A stretch of DNA of 21,370 nt from JAISFI01 sp031552335. Its GTDB lineage: Bacteria > Bacteroidota > Bacteroidia > Bacteroidales > Azobacteroidaceae. The stretch is taken from assembly GCA_031552335.1 (NCBI GenBank), contig JAVBMQ010000235.1, forward strand, positions 1 through 21,370, in the 5' to 3' direction. Numbering within the stretch: the stretch's first letter is position 1; each line of letters opens with the position of its first letter. The position numbers and the translations under genes are program-made. Below, piece by piece: positions 8,830 through 14,755 of this stretch. The notes beneath the pieces were generated by a model, which was not told the DNA's origin, did not search any database, and saw only the letters and a list, made by a program, of their open reading frames with translations.

Positions 8830-8916
8830 AATTTTGAATTTTGAATTCTGAATTTTGAATTAAAAAATAGAATTCGGGAATTTCAATTCAAAATTCAAAA
8901 TTTAGAATTCAAAATT
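8830..8916. repeat. Gene-less heptad inverted-repeat element B (87 bp)
   Basis: The left arm 8830-8861 (AATTTTG, AATTTTG, AATTCTG, AATTTTG, AATT) and right arm 8885-8916 are each 32 nt. They match as inverted repeats at 29 of 32 positions, around a 23-nt centre containing GAATTCGGGAATTTC. The element begins 8 nt after the fabI stop and ends 11 nt before the next ATG. It could form a long cruciform or RNA hairpin and may act as a terminator. Its arms are nearly the same as solo arm D at 14596-14627. Confidence 0.85.
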
Positions 8917-8927
8917 AATATCGGCTT

Positions 8928-9536
8928 ATGTTGATCAAGATCTACCCTGAAAATCCCAATATCAAAGACATCTCCAAAGTAGTAGATGTTTTGCGTGACG
9001 GCGGATTGGTTATCTATCCGACCGATACAGTGTATGCTATTGGCTGTGATGCATTGAATGTCAGAGCAGTAGAAAAGATTTGCAAAATCAAAGGGATAGA
9101 TCCTCAAAAAACCAATCTTTCCATCATTTGTTATGATCTCAGTAATATCAGTGAATATGCCAAGGTAGACAATGCGGTTTTTAAGCTGATGAAGAAAAAT
9201 CTGCCTGGACCTTTTACATTTATCCTTAACGCAACCACAAATCTTCCTAAAATCTACAAAAACAGGAAAGAAGTAGGTATCCGTGTTCCTGACAACAATA
9301 TCATCCGTACTTTAGTTAACGAACTGGGCAACCCGGTCTTAACCATGTCCATCCATGATGAAGATGAAGTAATCGAATATACAACAGATCCGGAATTGAT
9401 TGATGAAAAATACGAAAATTTGGTAGATATCGTCATCGACGGCGGATATGGAGGTGTTGAACCCTCAACAATTGTTGATTGCAGAAATGCAGATCCGGAG
9501 ATCATCAGGCAGGGAAAAGGGAAATTGATTCTATAA
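8928..9536 (+). CDS. Sua5/YciO/YrdC family protein, probable L-threonylcarbamoyladenylate synthase
   Basis: 202 residues, a single YrdC-like domain without the extra C-terminal domain of full-length Sua5. TsaC/Sua5 enzymes make threonylcarbamoyl-AMP from threonine, bicarbonate and ATP for the t6A37 modification of ANN-decoding tRNAs. Supporting segments are LVIYPTDTVYAIGCDA, PGPFTFILN, KEVGIRVPDN and EPSTIVDC. The VGIRVPDN stretch and overall size are also close to YciO, a paralogue whose activity is less certain, so no symbol is given. The gene is sandwiched between two hairpin elements: B ends 11 nt before its ATG, and the last base of its TAA is the first base of element C. Confidence 0.85.
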   Translation: MLIKIYPENPNIKDISKVVDVLRDGGLVIYPTDTVYAIGCDALNVRAVEKICKIKGIDPQKTNLSIICYDLSNISEYAKVDNAVFKLMKKNLPGPFTFILNATTNLPKIYKNRKEVGIRVPDNNIIRTLVNELGNPVLTMSIHDEDEVIEYTTDPELIDEKYENLVDIVIDGGYGGVEPSTIVDCRNADPEIIRQGKGKLIL

Positions 9537-9618
9537 ATTACGAATTAGGAATTACGAATTAAGAATTGGCTTACGCACAAAAAAATAATTCGTAATTCCT
9601 AATTCGTAATTCCTAATT
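9536..9618. repeat. Gene-less heptad inverted-repeat element C (83 bp) between convergent genes
   Basis: The left arm 9536-9567 (AATTACG, AATTAGG, AATTACG, AATTAAG, AATT) and right arm 9587-9618 are each 32 nt. In register 28 of 32 positions match; shifted by one heptad, 25 bp pair perfectly (9536-9560 with 9587-9611). The left arm overlaps the last base of the Sua5-like gene's stop. The right arm contains the nagB stop on the other strand. With the A-run at 9579-9585 it may serve as a terminator. Confidence 0.85.
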
Positions 9619-10428
9619 CTTCAAAAGCGTTTCCGGATCCAAATATTTCTCTTCAATATCCTTGAAATATTTGTAAGTACAAACTTTCAATTCATCTGTA
9701 GCAGCATCGTCACAAACGATAATTCCTTTCGGATGCATTTGTAACATACTGATAGTCCACATATGATTTACTGGTCCCTCAATTGCATAATGCAAAGCAC
9801 GCGCTTTGCTATGTCCGCTAACCATAATTAAAACTTCCTTTGCGTCCATTACTGTAGCAACTCCGACTGTTAATGCCAATCTGGGAACTTTATTGATATC
9901 GTTATCAAAAAAACGGGAATTAGCGATAACAGTATCCATTGCCAGCGTTTTGACACGTGTACGGGAAGCCAGAGAAGAACCGGGTTCATTGAATGCGATA
10001 TGTCCATCCGGGCCAATACCACCTAAGAACAAGTCAACACCTCCGGATGCTTTTATCTTGGCTTCATATGCTTCACATTCAGCATCCAGGTCTTTGGCAT
10101 TTCCATTTAGGATATTGACATTTTCTACCGGTATATCAATATGATGGAAAAAATTATCCCACATAAAGCTATAATAACTCTCCGGATGCTCTTTGGGAAG
10201 ATTGACATACTCGTCCATGTTAAATGTAATTACATGTTTAAAAGACACAATGCCTTTTTTATGTAATTCAACAAGTTTTTTGTACATGCCAAGCGGAGAT
10301 GAACCGGTAGGAAGTCCCAGAATAAAAGGTTTTTCTTTACTTGGATTGGCTATTCTGATTTTCGCTGCAACGTAGTTTGCCGCCCACTGCGACAAATTCT
10401 CGTAATTAGGTTGGATGACTAGTCTCAT
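9613..10428 (-). CDS. nagB: Glucosamine-6-phosphate deaminase
   Basis: 271 residues from the ATG at 10428; the E. coli enzyme has 266. It converts glucosamine-6-phosphate to fructose-6-phosphate and ammonia in amino-sugar catabolism. The catalytic residues fall at the same positions as in E. coli: Asp72 in TFNMDEY, then Asp141, His143 and Glu148 in GPDGHIAFNEPGSS. The phosphate-binding loop GLPTGSSPLG is intact. The frame stays open upstream to about 10677, but that part is intergenic repeat and lacks NagB similarity. The last codons and stop come from the right arm of element C, so the natural C-terminus may have been altered. It lies downstream of the flavodiiron gene but is separated by 560 bp of repeat DNA, so it probably has its own promoter. 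Confidence 0.95.
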   Translation of the reverse strand: MRLVIQPNYENLSQWAANYVAAKIRIANPSKEKPFILGLPTGSSPLGMYKKLVELHKKGIVSFKHVITFNMDEYVNLPKEHPESYYSFMWDNFFHHIDIPVENVNILNGNAKDLDAECEAYEAKIKASGGVDLFLGGIGPDGHIAFNEPGSSLASRTRVKTLAMDTVIANSRFFDNDINKVPRLALTVGVATVMDAKEVLIMVSGHSKARALHYAIEGPVNHMWTISMLQMHPKGIIVCDDAATDELKVCTYKYFKDIEEKYLDPETLLKN

Positions 10429-10459
10429 AGATCTACTTTTTTTAGTTAAAATTGGGGAT

Positions 10460-10491
10460 GTTACTTTTTTTGCTGCGCCAAAAAAAGTAAC
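10460..10491. repeat. TTACTTTTT-type hairpin 1 (13-bp stem, 6-nt loop)
   Basis: GTTACTTTTTTTG (10460-10472) pairs perfectly with CAAAAAAAGTAAC (10479-10491) around CTGCGC. It shares its core and loop length with the hairpins at 10925 and 10978. Confidence 0.85.
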
Positions 10492-10781
10492 CAAAAAAAG
10501 GCGCTTTTTGTCAAAATGAACTTGCTCAATCGCCTGCGGCTCTTTCGCTTCGGACAGAATTTTGACAGCAAGGTATACCCCCCAAACCCCCTTGGGGGAT
10601 GTCCGGGCGTAAAGCCCGGGAGGGATTTTCATATTCTGTATAAATTGCATTTGGTGCAATTTTTGTGTTTGTTGCAATATTTGTAATGCATTGCGTCTCT
10701 ACAGGACATTTGCAAAACAAACATCTGTAGCAATTATTTCAAAAAATCCCAACCTGCCGCGTGCGTCAGCGACCGGCCTTA

Positions 10782-10905
10782 GGAAAAAAGCGTGAAGAAA
10801 AATACGTCGTGGAGGCGTTAAAAACGAAAAACTGTTTGAGTGAAGCCGTAGGCGTAGCGAGTTTTTTTCGTTTAGCCGGAACGAAGTATTTTTTAGCTTT
10901 TTTCC
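10782..10905. repeat. Large nested imperfect stem (about 124 bp)
   Basis: Three nested arm pairs are visible. GGAAAAAAGC (10782-10791) pairs with GCTTTTTTCC (10896-10905). AAAAATAC (10798-10805) pairs with GTATTTTT (10886-10893). AAACGAAAAACT (10822-10833) pairs with AGTTTTTTTCGTTT (10860-10873) with a 2-nt bulge. The apex is GC-rich. Either an RNA-level structure or a folded DNA repeat; function unknown. Confidence 0.7.
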
Positions 10906-10924
10906 GGCAGCCTTGAACTTTTTG

Positions 10925-10952
10925 TTACTTTTTGTTTCAAGACAAAAAGTAA
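10925..10952. repeat. TTACTTTTT-type hairpin 2 (11-bp stem, 6-nt loop)
   Basis: TTACTTTTTGT (10925-10935) pairs perfectly with ACAAAAAGTAA (10942-10952) around TTCAAG. Confidence 0.85.
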
Positions 10953-10977
10953 GGCGACAAGAAAAAATGATCTTTAC

Positions 10978-11003
10978 TACTTTTTGCATCAAAGCAAAAA
11001 GTA
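10978..11003. repeat. TTACTTTTT-type hairpin 3 (10-bp stem, 6-nt loop) at the flavodiiron stop
   Basis: TACTTTTTGC (10978-10987) pairs perfectly with GCAAAAAGTA (10994-11003) around ATCAAA. On the minus strand it encodes the final residues YFLL and stop of the flavodiiron gene, so the hairpin is part of that transcript and could stop or stabilise it. Confidence 0.85.
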
Positions 11004-12185
11004 AGACTCCCGTACTGCCTTCGCTAAAGCAGCACACCCATCTTCTATCATCTTATCAGGAGCCTGTTTCATTTCCACAGGTTCCCCTATAATTTCCCAT
11101 TGAGAATTCTCCGCAAACACTTTCAAGCGTTTGACAGCAGCACCTGCCCACGTAAAAGAGCCGAAATAGCCCAATTTACGATTCTTGATTTCTCTGCCTT
11201 CTATTTTTGAGATCAGGGATTCTATTTCCGGATACAACTGATTATTATATGTCGGCGAACCCAATATCAATGTATCATATTTGAAAATATCCCGTACAAT
11301 GTAAGAAGGATGGGACTTAGAGACATTGTGCATGATAATATCTTTAATACCCTGTGCGGCCAATTCTGAGGCAATCATCTCAGCCATTTGTTCGGTGTGC
11401 CCGTACATACTTCCATATGCAATAACAACCCCGGGGTCGGCCTCATATTTACTCATTTTATCGTACAAAGAGATAACTTTTTTCAGATTTTCTTTTTCCG
11501 TCCATACCGGACCATGTGTAGAACAAATCATCTCTATGGGAACTTCAGAGAGGCGGTTCAATGCCTTTTGAACCGGAGAACCATACTTACCAACAATATT
11601 TGAATAGTAACGTACCATTTCATCCCAATATCTTTCAGGGCGAAGCTGACTATCAGTAACACCACCATTCAATGTACCGAATGTACCGAAAGCATCTCCT
11701 GAGAAAAGCATCTTTTTTGTCTTCTCATAAGTCATCATTGTTTCCGGCCAATGGATCATCGGGGTAAGATAAAATTGAAGCTGATGGTTGCCAAGCGACA
11801 ATTCATCACCATCTTTAATAGCTGTTACTCCATTTGTAATACCATAATAGCCCTTCACCATATCCAAAGTACGGGCATTACCTACAATCTGTACCTCCGG
11901 ATATTTATTTCTCAACAAACCCATTGTTCCGGAGTGATCCGGTTCCATATGATTGATAATCAGATAATCCAGGGATTTTCCGTTCAATGCTTTTTCCAGT
12001 TTGGAAAAAAATATCTCAGCATAACAAATATCTACGGAGTCAAACAAAGCCGTTTTTTCATCATTGATCAGGTATGAATTATAGGATACACCTTCCGGTA
12101 ATGGCCACAAATTTTCAAACAAATATTTGGTACGATCGTTTACACCTAAATAGAAAATGTCTTTTTTAATTTCGATTGGTTTCAT
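10989..12185 (-). CDS. A-type flavoprotein / flavodiiron protein (FprA family)
   Basis: 398 residues with the two-domain class A flavodiiron layout. A metallo-beta-lactamase-like diiron domain (about 1-245) is followed by a flavodoxin domain binding FMN (about 252-398, PGVVIAYGSMYGHTEQMA). The diiron ligands look complete: His79, Glu81, Asp83 and His84 in HMEPDHSG, His145 in IHWPE, Asp164 in FSGDAFG and His224 in STHGPVW. Such cytoplasmic enzymes reduce O2 to water and/or NO to N2O in anaerobes; which substrate dominates cannot be read here. There is no rubredoxin domain, so an external electron donor is needed. The ATG overlaps the lgt stop (ATGA), indicating translational coupling. The last residues, YFLL, come from a repeat hairpin. 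Confidence 0.92.
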   Translation of the reverse strand: MKPIEIKKDIFYLGVNDRTKYLFENLWPLPEGVSYNSYLINDEKTALFDSVDICYAEIFFSKLEKALNGKSLDYLIINHMEPDHSGTMGLLRNKYPEVQIVGNARTLDMVKGYYGITNGVTAIKDGDELSLGNHQLQFYLTPMIHWPETMMTYEKTKKMLFSGDAFGTFGTLNGGVTDSQLRPERYWDEMVRYYSNIVGKYGSPVQKALNRLSEVPIEMICSTHGPVWTEKENLKKVISLYDKMSKYEADPGVVIAYGSMYGHTEQMAEMIASELAAQGIKDIIMHNVSKSHPSYIVRDIFKYDTLILGSPTYNNQLYPEIESLISKIEGREIKNRKLGYFGSFTWAGAAVKRLKVFAENSQWEIIGEPVEMKQAPDKMIEDGCAALAKAVRESYFLL

Positions 12186-13027
12186 TTAGTAACAGGATTC
12201 GTTTTCTTTTTCATTGCCCGCCAGATCAACCATATGCCGCCAATAACAAAAGGAATACTTAATAATTGCCCCATATTGAGCAACATTCCGGCTTCAAAAT
12301 CTTCCTGGTTATTTTTCAGGAATTCTACAAAGAAACGGGAAAGGAATATACCGATCAGAAATACTCCGAAAATGAGGCCCTCTTTTTTGTATGCATCTTT
12401 CTTCCAATACAACCACATGCACACAGCGAAGGTGATCAGATAACATATCGCTTCATATATTTGAGTAGGATGACAGGGCATGCTATTACAAGGAGGCATA
12501 TACCATTCCCGGGAGCGAACAAAACTAAATCCCCAGGGAAGCGTAGTAGGATGTCCGTATACTTCAGAATTCATCAGATTTCCGAAACGGATGAAGGCTG
12601 CCGTCAATCCAACCGGAGTAACCAACCTGTCAAATGTCCACAACATGCTTTTATGGGTAATCCTCTTAGAATAAATATATATAGCGATGATAATCCCGAT
12701 GGTTCCTCCATGACTGGCGAGACCTCCTTGCCAGATTTTAAATATTTCGATCGGATGAGCAAGATAATATGCCGGATCATAAAATAAACAATGACCCAAA
12801 CGAGCTCCTACAGCTGTTGCGACGAAAACGTAGATAAAAAGTTTATCAAACCATTCATCTTTTAATTTTTCGTGTTTCCATATCCGGTAGACAAGGTAAG
12901 CACCTAAAGCAAAACCCAAGGCAAAAAGCAAACCGTACCAACGCACCTCCCGTCCTCCAAGCAAGGGTATTACTTCCGGGAAATGAAACCAGGCCGGGTC
13001 AACATTCCAATATACGGATAACAGCAT
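12182..13027 (-). CDS. lgt: Prolipoprotein diacylglyceryl transferase
   Basis: 281 residues, a polytopic inner-membrane protein. It transfers diacylglycerol from phosphatidylglycerol to the lipobox cysteine of prolipoproteins, the first step of lipoprotein maturation. The Lgt signature is clear: GGLASHGG with His106, then FIRFGNLMNSEVYG with Arg147, Asn150, Asn153 and Glu155, and CHPTQIYEA near 190. Several hydrophobic segments run throughout (for example 28-48, 64-82, 107-119, 192-210 and 220-238). It starts 2 nt after the ddh stop and overlaps the flavodiiron start by ATGA, so it is the middle gene of a compact operon. Its substrates include the RND adaptor lipoprotein encoded nearby. Confidence 0.95.
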   Translation of the reverse strand: MLLSVYWNVDPAWFHFPEVIPLLGGREVRWYGLLFALGFALGAYLVYRIWKHEKLKDEWFDKLFIYVFVATAVGARLGHCLFYDPAYYLAHPIEIFKIWQGGLASHGGTIGIIIAIYIYSKRITHKSMLWTFDRLVTPVGLTAAFIRFGNLMNSEVYGHPTTLPWGFSFVRSREWYMPPCNSMPCHPTQIYEAICYLITFAVCMWLYWKKDAYKKEGLIFGVFLIGIFLSRFFVEFLKNNQEDFEAGMLLNMGQLLSIPFVIGGIWLIWRAMKKKTNPVTK

Positions 13028-13029
13028 AT

Positions 13030-13926
13030 TTATACTAATTTTTTAATTAAATCTTCCTTATCTCCGTAGAGCATATCAACCGGTGGAATTTCGATCAATG
13101 TATAAGCACCCGGTCTTTGTTTAAAACTGGCACGAGCTGCCGAAACCAGAATCTGAGCAGTCAAAGCCGGATTATTGATCTTCATATTGAATTCAAATAT
13201 CTGGTTTTGTGTTTCACCGGAAACACCTTTGCGAACTAAGTTTACACCATGTCCCATATCTTTCAAGTCATCAACCGAAGGTACCTGAAAAACATGTGTT
13301 TCATCATGTGCGAAATAATCATCAGCCTTAATATTGGAGGCAACAGTTTTGAAGTCAAAACCATCTTCCAATTCTATATACACCATCCGGCGATGAATGC
13401 CTGTCCCCAAAGGGATAGTCATAGACAAAGCAGCCTTCACTCCCTGAATGGCTTTTACAGCCACTGTATGTCCCATGCTCATACCCGGTCCGAAATTCGT
13501 ATAAGTAATCCCTTTCGGGGCACAAGCTTCCAATAAAGTTCTGACAACCGAATCACTTCCCGGATCCCATCCGGCGGAAATTACTGCTACAGCATTATAT
13601 GCAATGGCAACTTTTTCCAGTTCTTTACGAAGATCAACAATTCCTCCATGAATATCATAACTATCGACTGTATGAATACCCATCCGGAGAATTTCTTTAG
13701 CATAAGATGCTACACTGCGGGTAGGAGTACAAAGAATGGCCACATCTACCTTTTGTAGCTTTTTAATATCATCAGTTACTTCCAGATCTGCAATCTCCGC
13801 AGGTTTTTCGGAAGGATTTCTTCTCACAACTCCGGCCACTTCAAAATCCGGAGAGGATTGAAGGGCTTCCAATACATACTTTCCGATATTGCCATATCCT
13901 ACAATGGCGGCTCTTATTCTTTTCAT
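13030..13926 (-). CDS. ddh: meso-diaminopimelate dehydrogenase
   Basis: 298 residues. An NADPH-dependent enzyme that reversibly makes meso-diaminopimelate from L-2-amino-6-oxopimelate (tetrahydrodipicolinate) and ammonia, the single-step route to lysine and the peptidoglycan cross-linking residue. The N-terminal dinucleotide loop AIVGYGNIGKYVLEAL is present. VDSYDIHGGIVDL, ISAGWDPGSDSVVR and NFGPGMSMGHTVAVKAI match the Ddh substrate and dimer regions. The length agrees with short-form bacterial enzymes of about 300 residues. It is the first gene of the ddh-lgt-flavodiiron operon. Its product feeds the same pathway as MurF-Alr, encoded elsewhere in the window but not in the same operon. Confidence 0.93.
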   Translation of the reverse strand: MKRIRAAIVGYGNIGKYVLEALQSSPDFEVAGVVRRNPSEKPAEIADLEVTDDIKKLQKVDVAILCTPTRSVASYAKEILRMGIHTVDSYDIHGGIVDLRKELEKVAIAYNAVAVISAGWDPGSDSVVRTLLEACAPKGITYTNFGPGMSMGHTVAVKAIQGVKAALSMTIPLGTGIHRRMVYIELEDGFDFKTVASNIKADDYFAHDETHVFQVPSVDDLKDMGHGVNLVRKGVSGETQNQIFEFNMKINNPALTAQILVSAARASFKQRPGAYTLIEIPPVDMLYGDKEDLIKKLV

Positions 13927-13967
13927 TCAAATTGTTTATTTTAAGCCACAAACTACATCTTTTTGTG

Positions 13968-13998
13968 CAAATTTATCGTTTGTATCGGCACAAAAGTA
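13968..13998 (-). promoter_or_regulatory. Two alternative -7 boxes for the ddh operon
   Basis: On the minus strand, TACTTTTG (13991-13998) and TAAATTTG (13968-13975) both fit TAnnTTTG. Neither has a TTG at the preferred 19-bp spacing. Either would give a leader of roughly 35-60 nt before the ddh ATG at 13926. Confidence 0.4.
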
Positions 13999-14105
13999 GT
14001 GAAATTATTTGAATCATCTGTTCTTTTGATGTAAAAGAAAGTAAAGAGAGGTACTGAAGAGGTACATAAAAAGCACTTCTAAATAAAAATCTCAAATATA
14101 ATGAT

Positions 14106-14113
14106 TATCTTTG
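14106..14113 (+). promoter_or_regulatory. Candidate -7 box TATCTTTG next to the start codon
   Basis: TATCTTTG fits TAnnTTTG but ends only 4 nt before the ATG at 14118. Transcription would then begin at or near the ATG, giving a leaderless mRNA. There is no TTG at the -33 position, so this is weak support. Confidence 0.35.
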
Positions 14114-14117
14114 TACG

Positions 14118-14591
14118 ATGCTTCAAAAAACAACAGTCATATTATTTTCTCTGATTGTCAGTATTACTTTACTGATGCATGTTGTTTTGCCTCATCATCA
14201 TCATGGTGGAATGCCTTGTTTTACTATTGTTGAAGGTTGTCATGGAGATACCGGAGACAGTGGTTGTTGCCAGGATCATAAAGATACGCATAGTAATTGC
14301 TGTTCACATGAAAACCATGACCACCCATCCGGAGAAAAATGCAATTCCTGTGTCCTGGATCAATTGGTAATTGTTGACAGCAATCATGATCATGGAAAAA
14401 CCTGTTGCATGTTATGTGATCATCATCACCATTCTTCCGATTTTGTACAAGCAGTCCTCTTCGCTGTTGTTTCATTCGATTTTTCTTTACCGGACCCACC
14501 CAAAGAGTTCCGGCAAACACCCAACCTGACTAACTACCATTCTGTCCTTACAAGCCAGCATCTGGGCTTCCGGGCACCTCCTTTCTGTTAA
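14118..14591 (+). CDS. Cys/His-rich small membrane or periplasmic protein of a metal-efflux locus
   Basis: 157 residues. Residues 5-24 form a signal or anchor helix, followed at once by LPHHHHGG. I count 12 cysteines and 19 histidines, mostly between 26 and 105, in clusters such as GCCQDH, NCCSHENHDH, CNSC and CCMLCDHHHH. A second hydrophobic stretch lies at about 109-122. The C-terminus is HLGFRAPPFC. The composition and position before an RND efflux adaptor suggest metal binding in the periplasm, as a buffer, chaperone or sensor. It resembles the small uncharacterised proteins (DUF6769 or DUF2946-like) often found beside such pumps, but I cannot assign a family firmly. The gap to the adaptor gene is 164 bp. 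Confidence 0.75.
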   Translation: MLQKTTVILFSLIVSITLLMHVVLPHHHHGGMPCFTIVEGCHGDTGDSGCCQDHKDTHSNCCSHENHDHPSGEKCNSCVLDQLVIVDSNHDHGKTCCMLCDHHHHSSDFVQAVLFAVVSFDFSLPDPPKEFRQTPNLTNYHSVLTSQHLGFRAPPFC

Positions 14592-14595
14592 ATTT

Positions 14596-14627
14596 AATTT
14601 TGAATTTTGAATTCTAAATTTTGAATT
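14596..14627 (+). repeat. Heptad repeat arm D (32 nt, solo)
   Basis: AATTTTG, AATTTTG, AATTCTA, AATTTTG, AATT: 32 nt, starting 4 nt after the stop of the Cys/His-rich gene. It equals the left arm of element B except for one base, and equals the reverse complement of B's right arm with its second and third heptads swapped. No inverted partner is found nearby; it abuts the GACGCAAA dyad. Confidence 0.75.
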
Positions 14628-14715
14628 GACGCAAACCGAACGTTATCGAGTTTACTTAATGACTGAAATAAGAAAGATTTCTGACTATTCGTTTTAATTC
14701 GTTCGAATTTGCGTC
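14628..14715. repeat. Long-range dyad GACGCAAA...TTTGCGTC before the efflux adaptor
   Basis: GACGCAAACCGAACG (14628-14642) is mirrored by CGTTCGAATTTGCGTC (14700-14715), with one mismatch and one extra base, across 57 nt. It occupies most of the leader between the Cys/His-rich gene and the adaptor gene. It could be a regulatory RNA structure, an operator pair, or the ends of another small element. Confidence 0.6.
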
Positions 14716-14755
14716 AAAAAAAAGTCAAAACAAATTTATTTTAACAGGATTATTT

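Larger units (their letters stand above)
10429..10988. repeat. 560-bp composite intergenic repeat region
   Basis: No real gene is visible; open frames here read through repeats. From the left it holds a 13-bp-stem hairpin (10460-10491), then a C5-TT-G5 dyad (10587-10598). A CCGGGC-GTAAA-GCCCGG hairpin (10603-10619) is followed by an AT-rich stretch, then a large nested stem (10782-10905). A second TTACTTTTTG hairpin lies at 10925-10952, and a third overlaps the flavodiiron gene end. Local base composition is patchier than in the neighbouring genes. It resembles composite intergenic repeats I associate with Bacteroidota genomes, but copy number cannot be judged here. The nagB promoter must lie within it. 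Confidence 0.7.

Noticed and set aside
8830..9618. CRISPR-like short repeats
   Set aside because: The repeats are contiguous 7-mers arranged as inverted arms, without unique spacers or cas genes.
10429..10677. N-terminal extension of nagB by 83 codons
   Set aside because: The frame is open, but it runs through the composite repeat. NagB similarity begins at MRLVIQP, and the ATG at 10428 puts the catalytic residues at E. coli numbering.
10526..11037. Minus-strand open frames within the composite repeat
   Set aside because: They read through hairpins and low-complexity sequence, show no domain or signal, and overlap the real flavodiiron 3' end.
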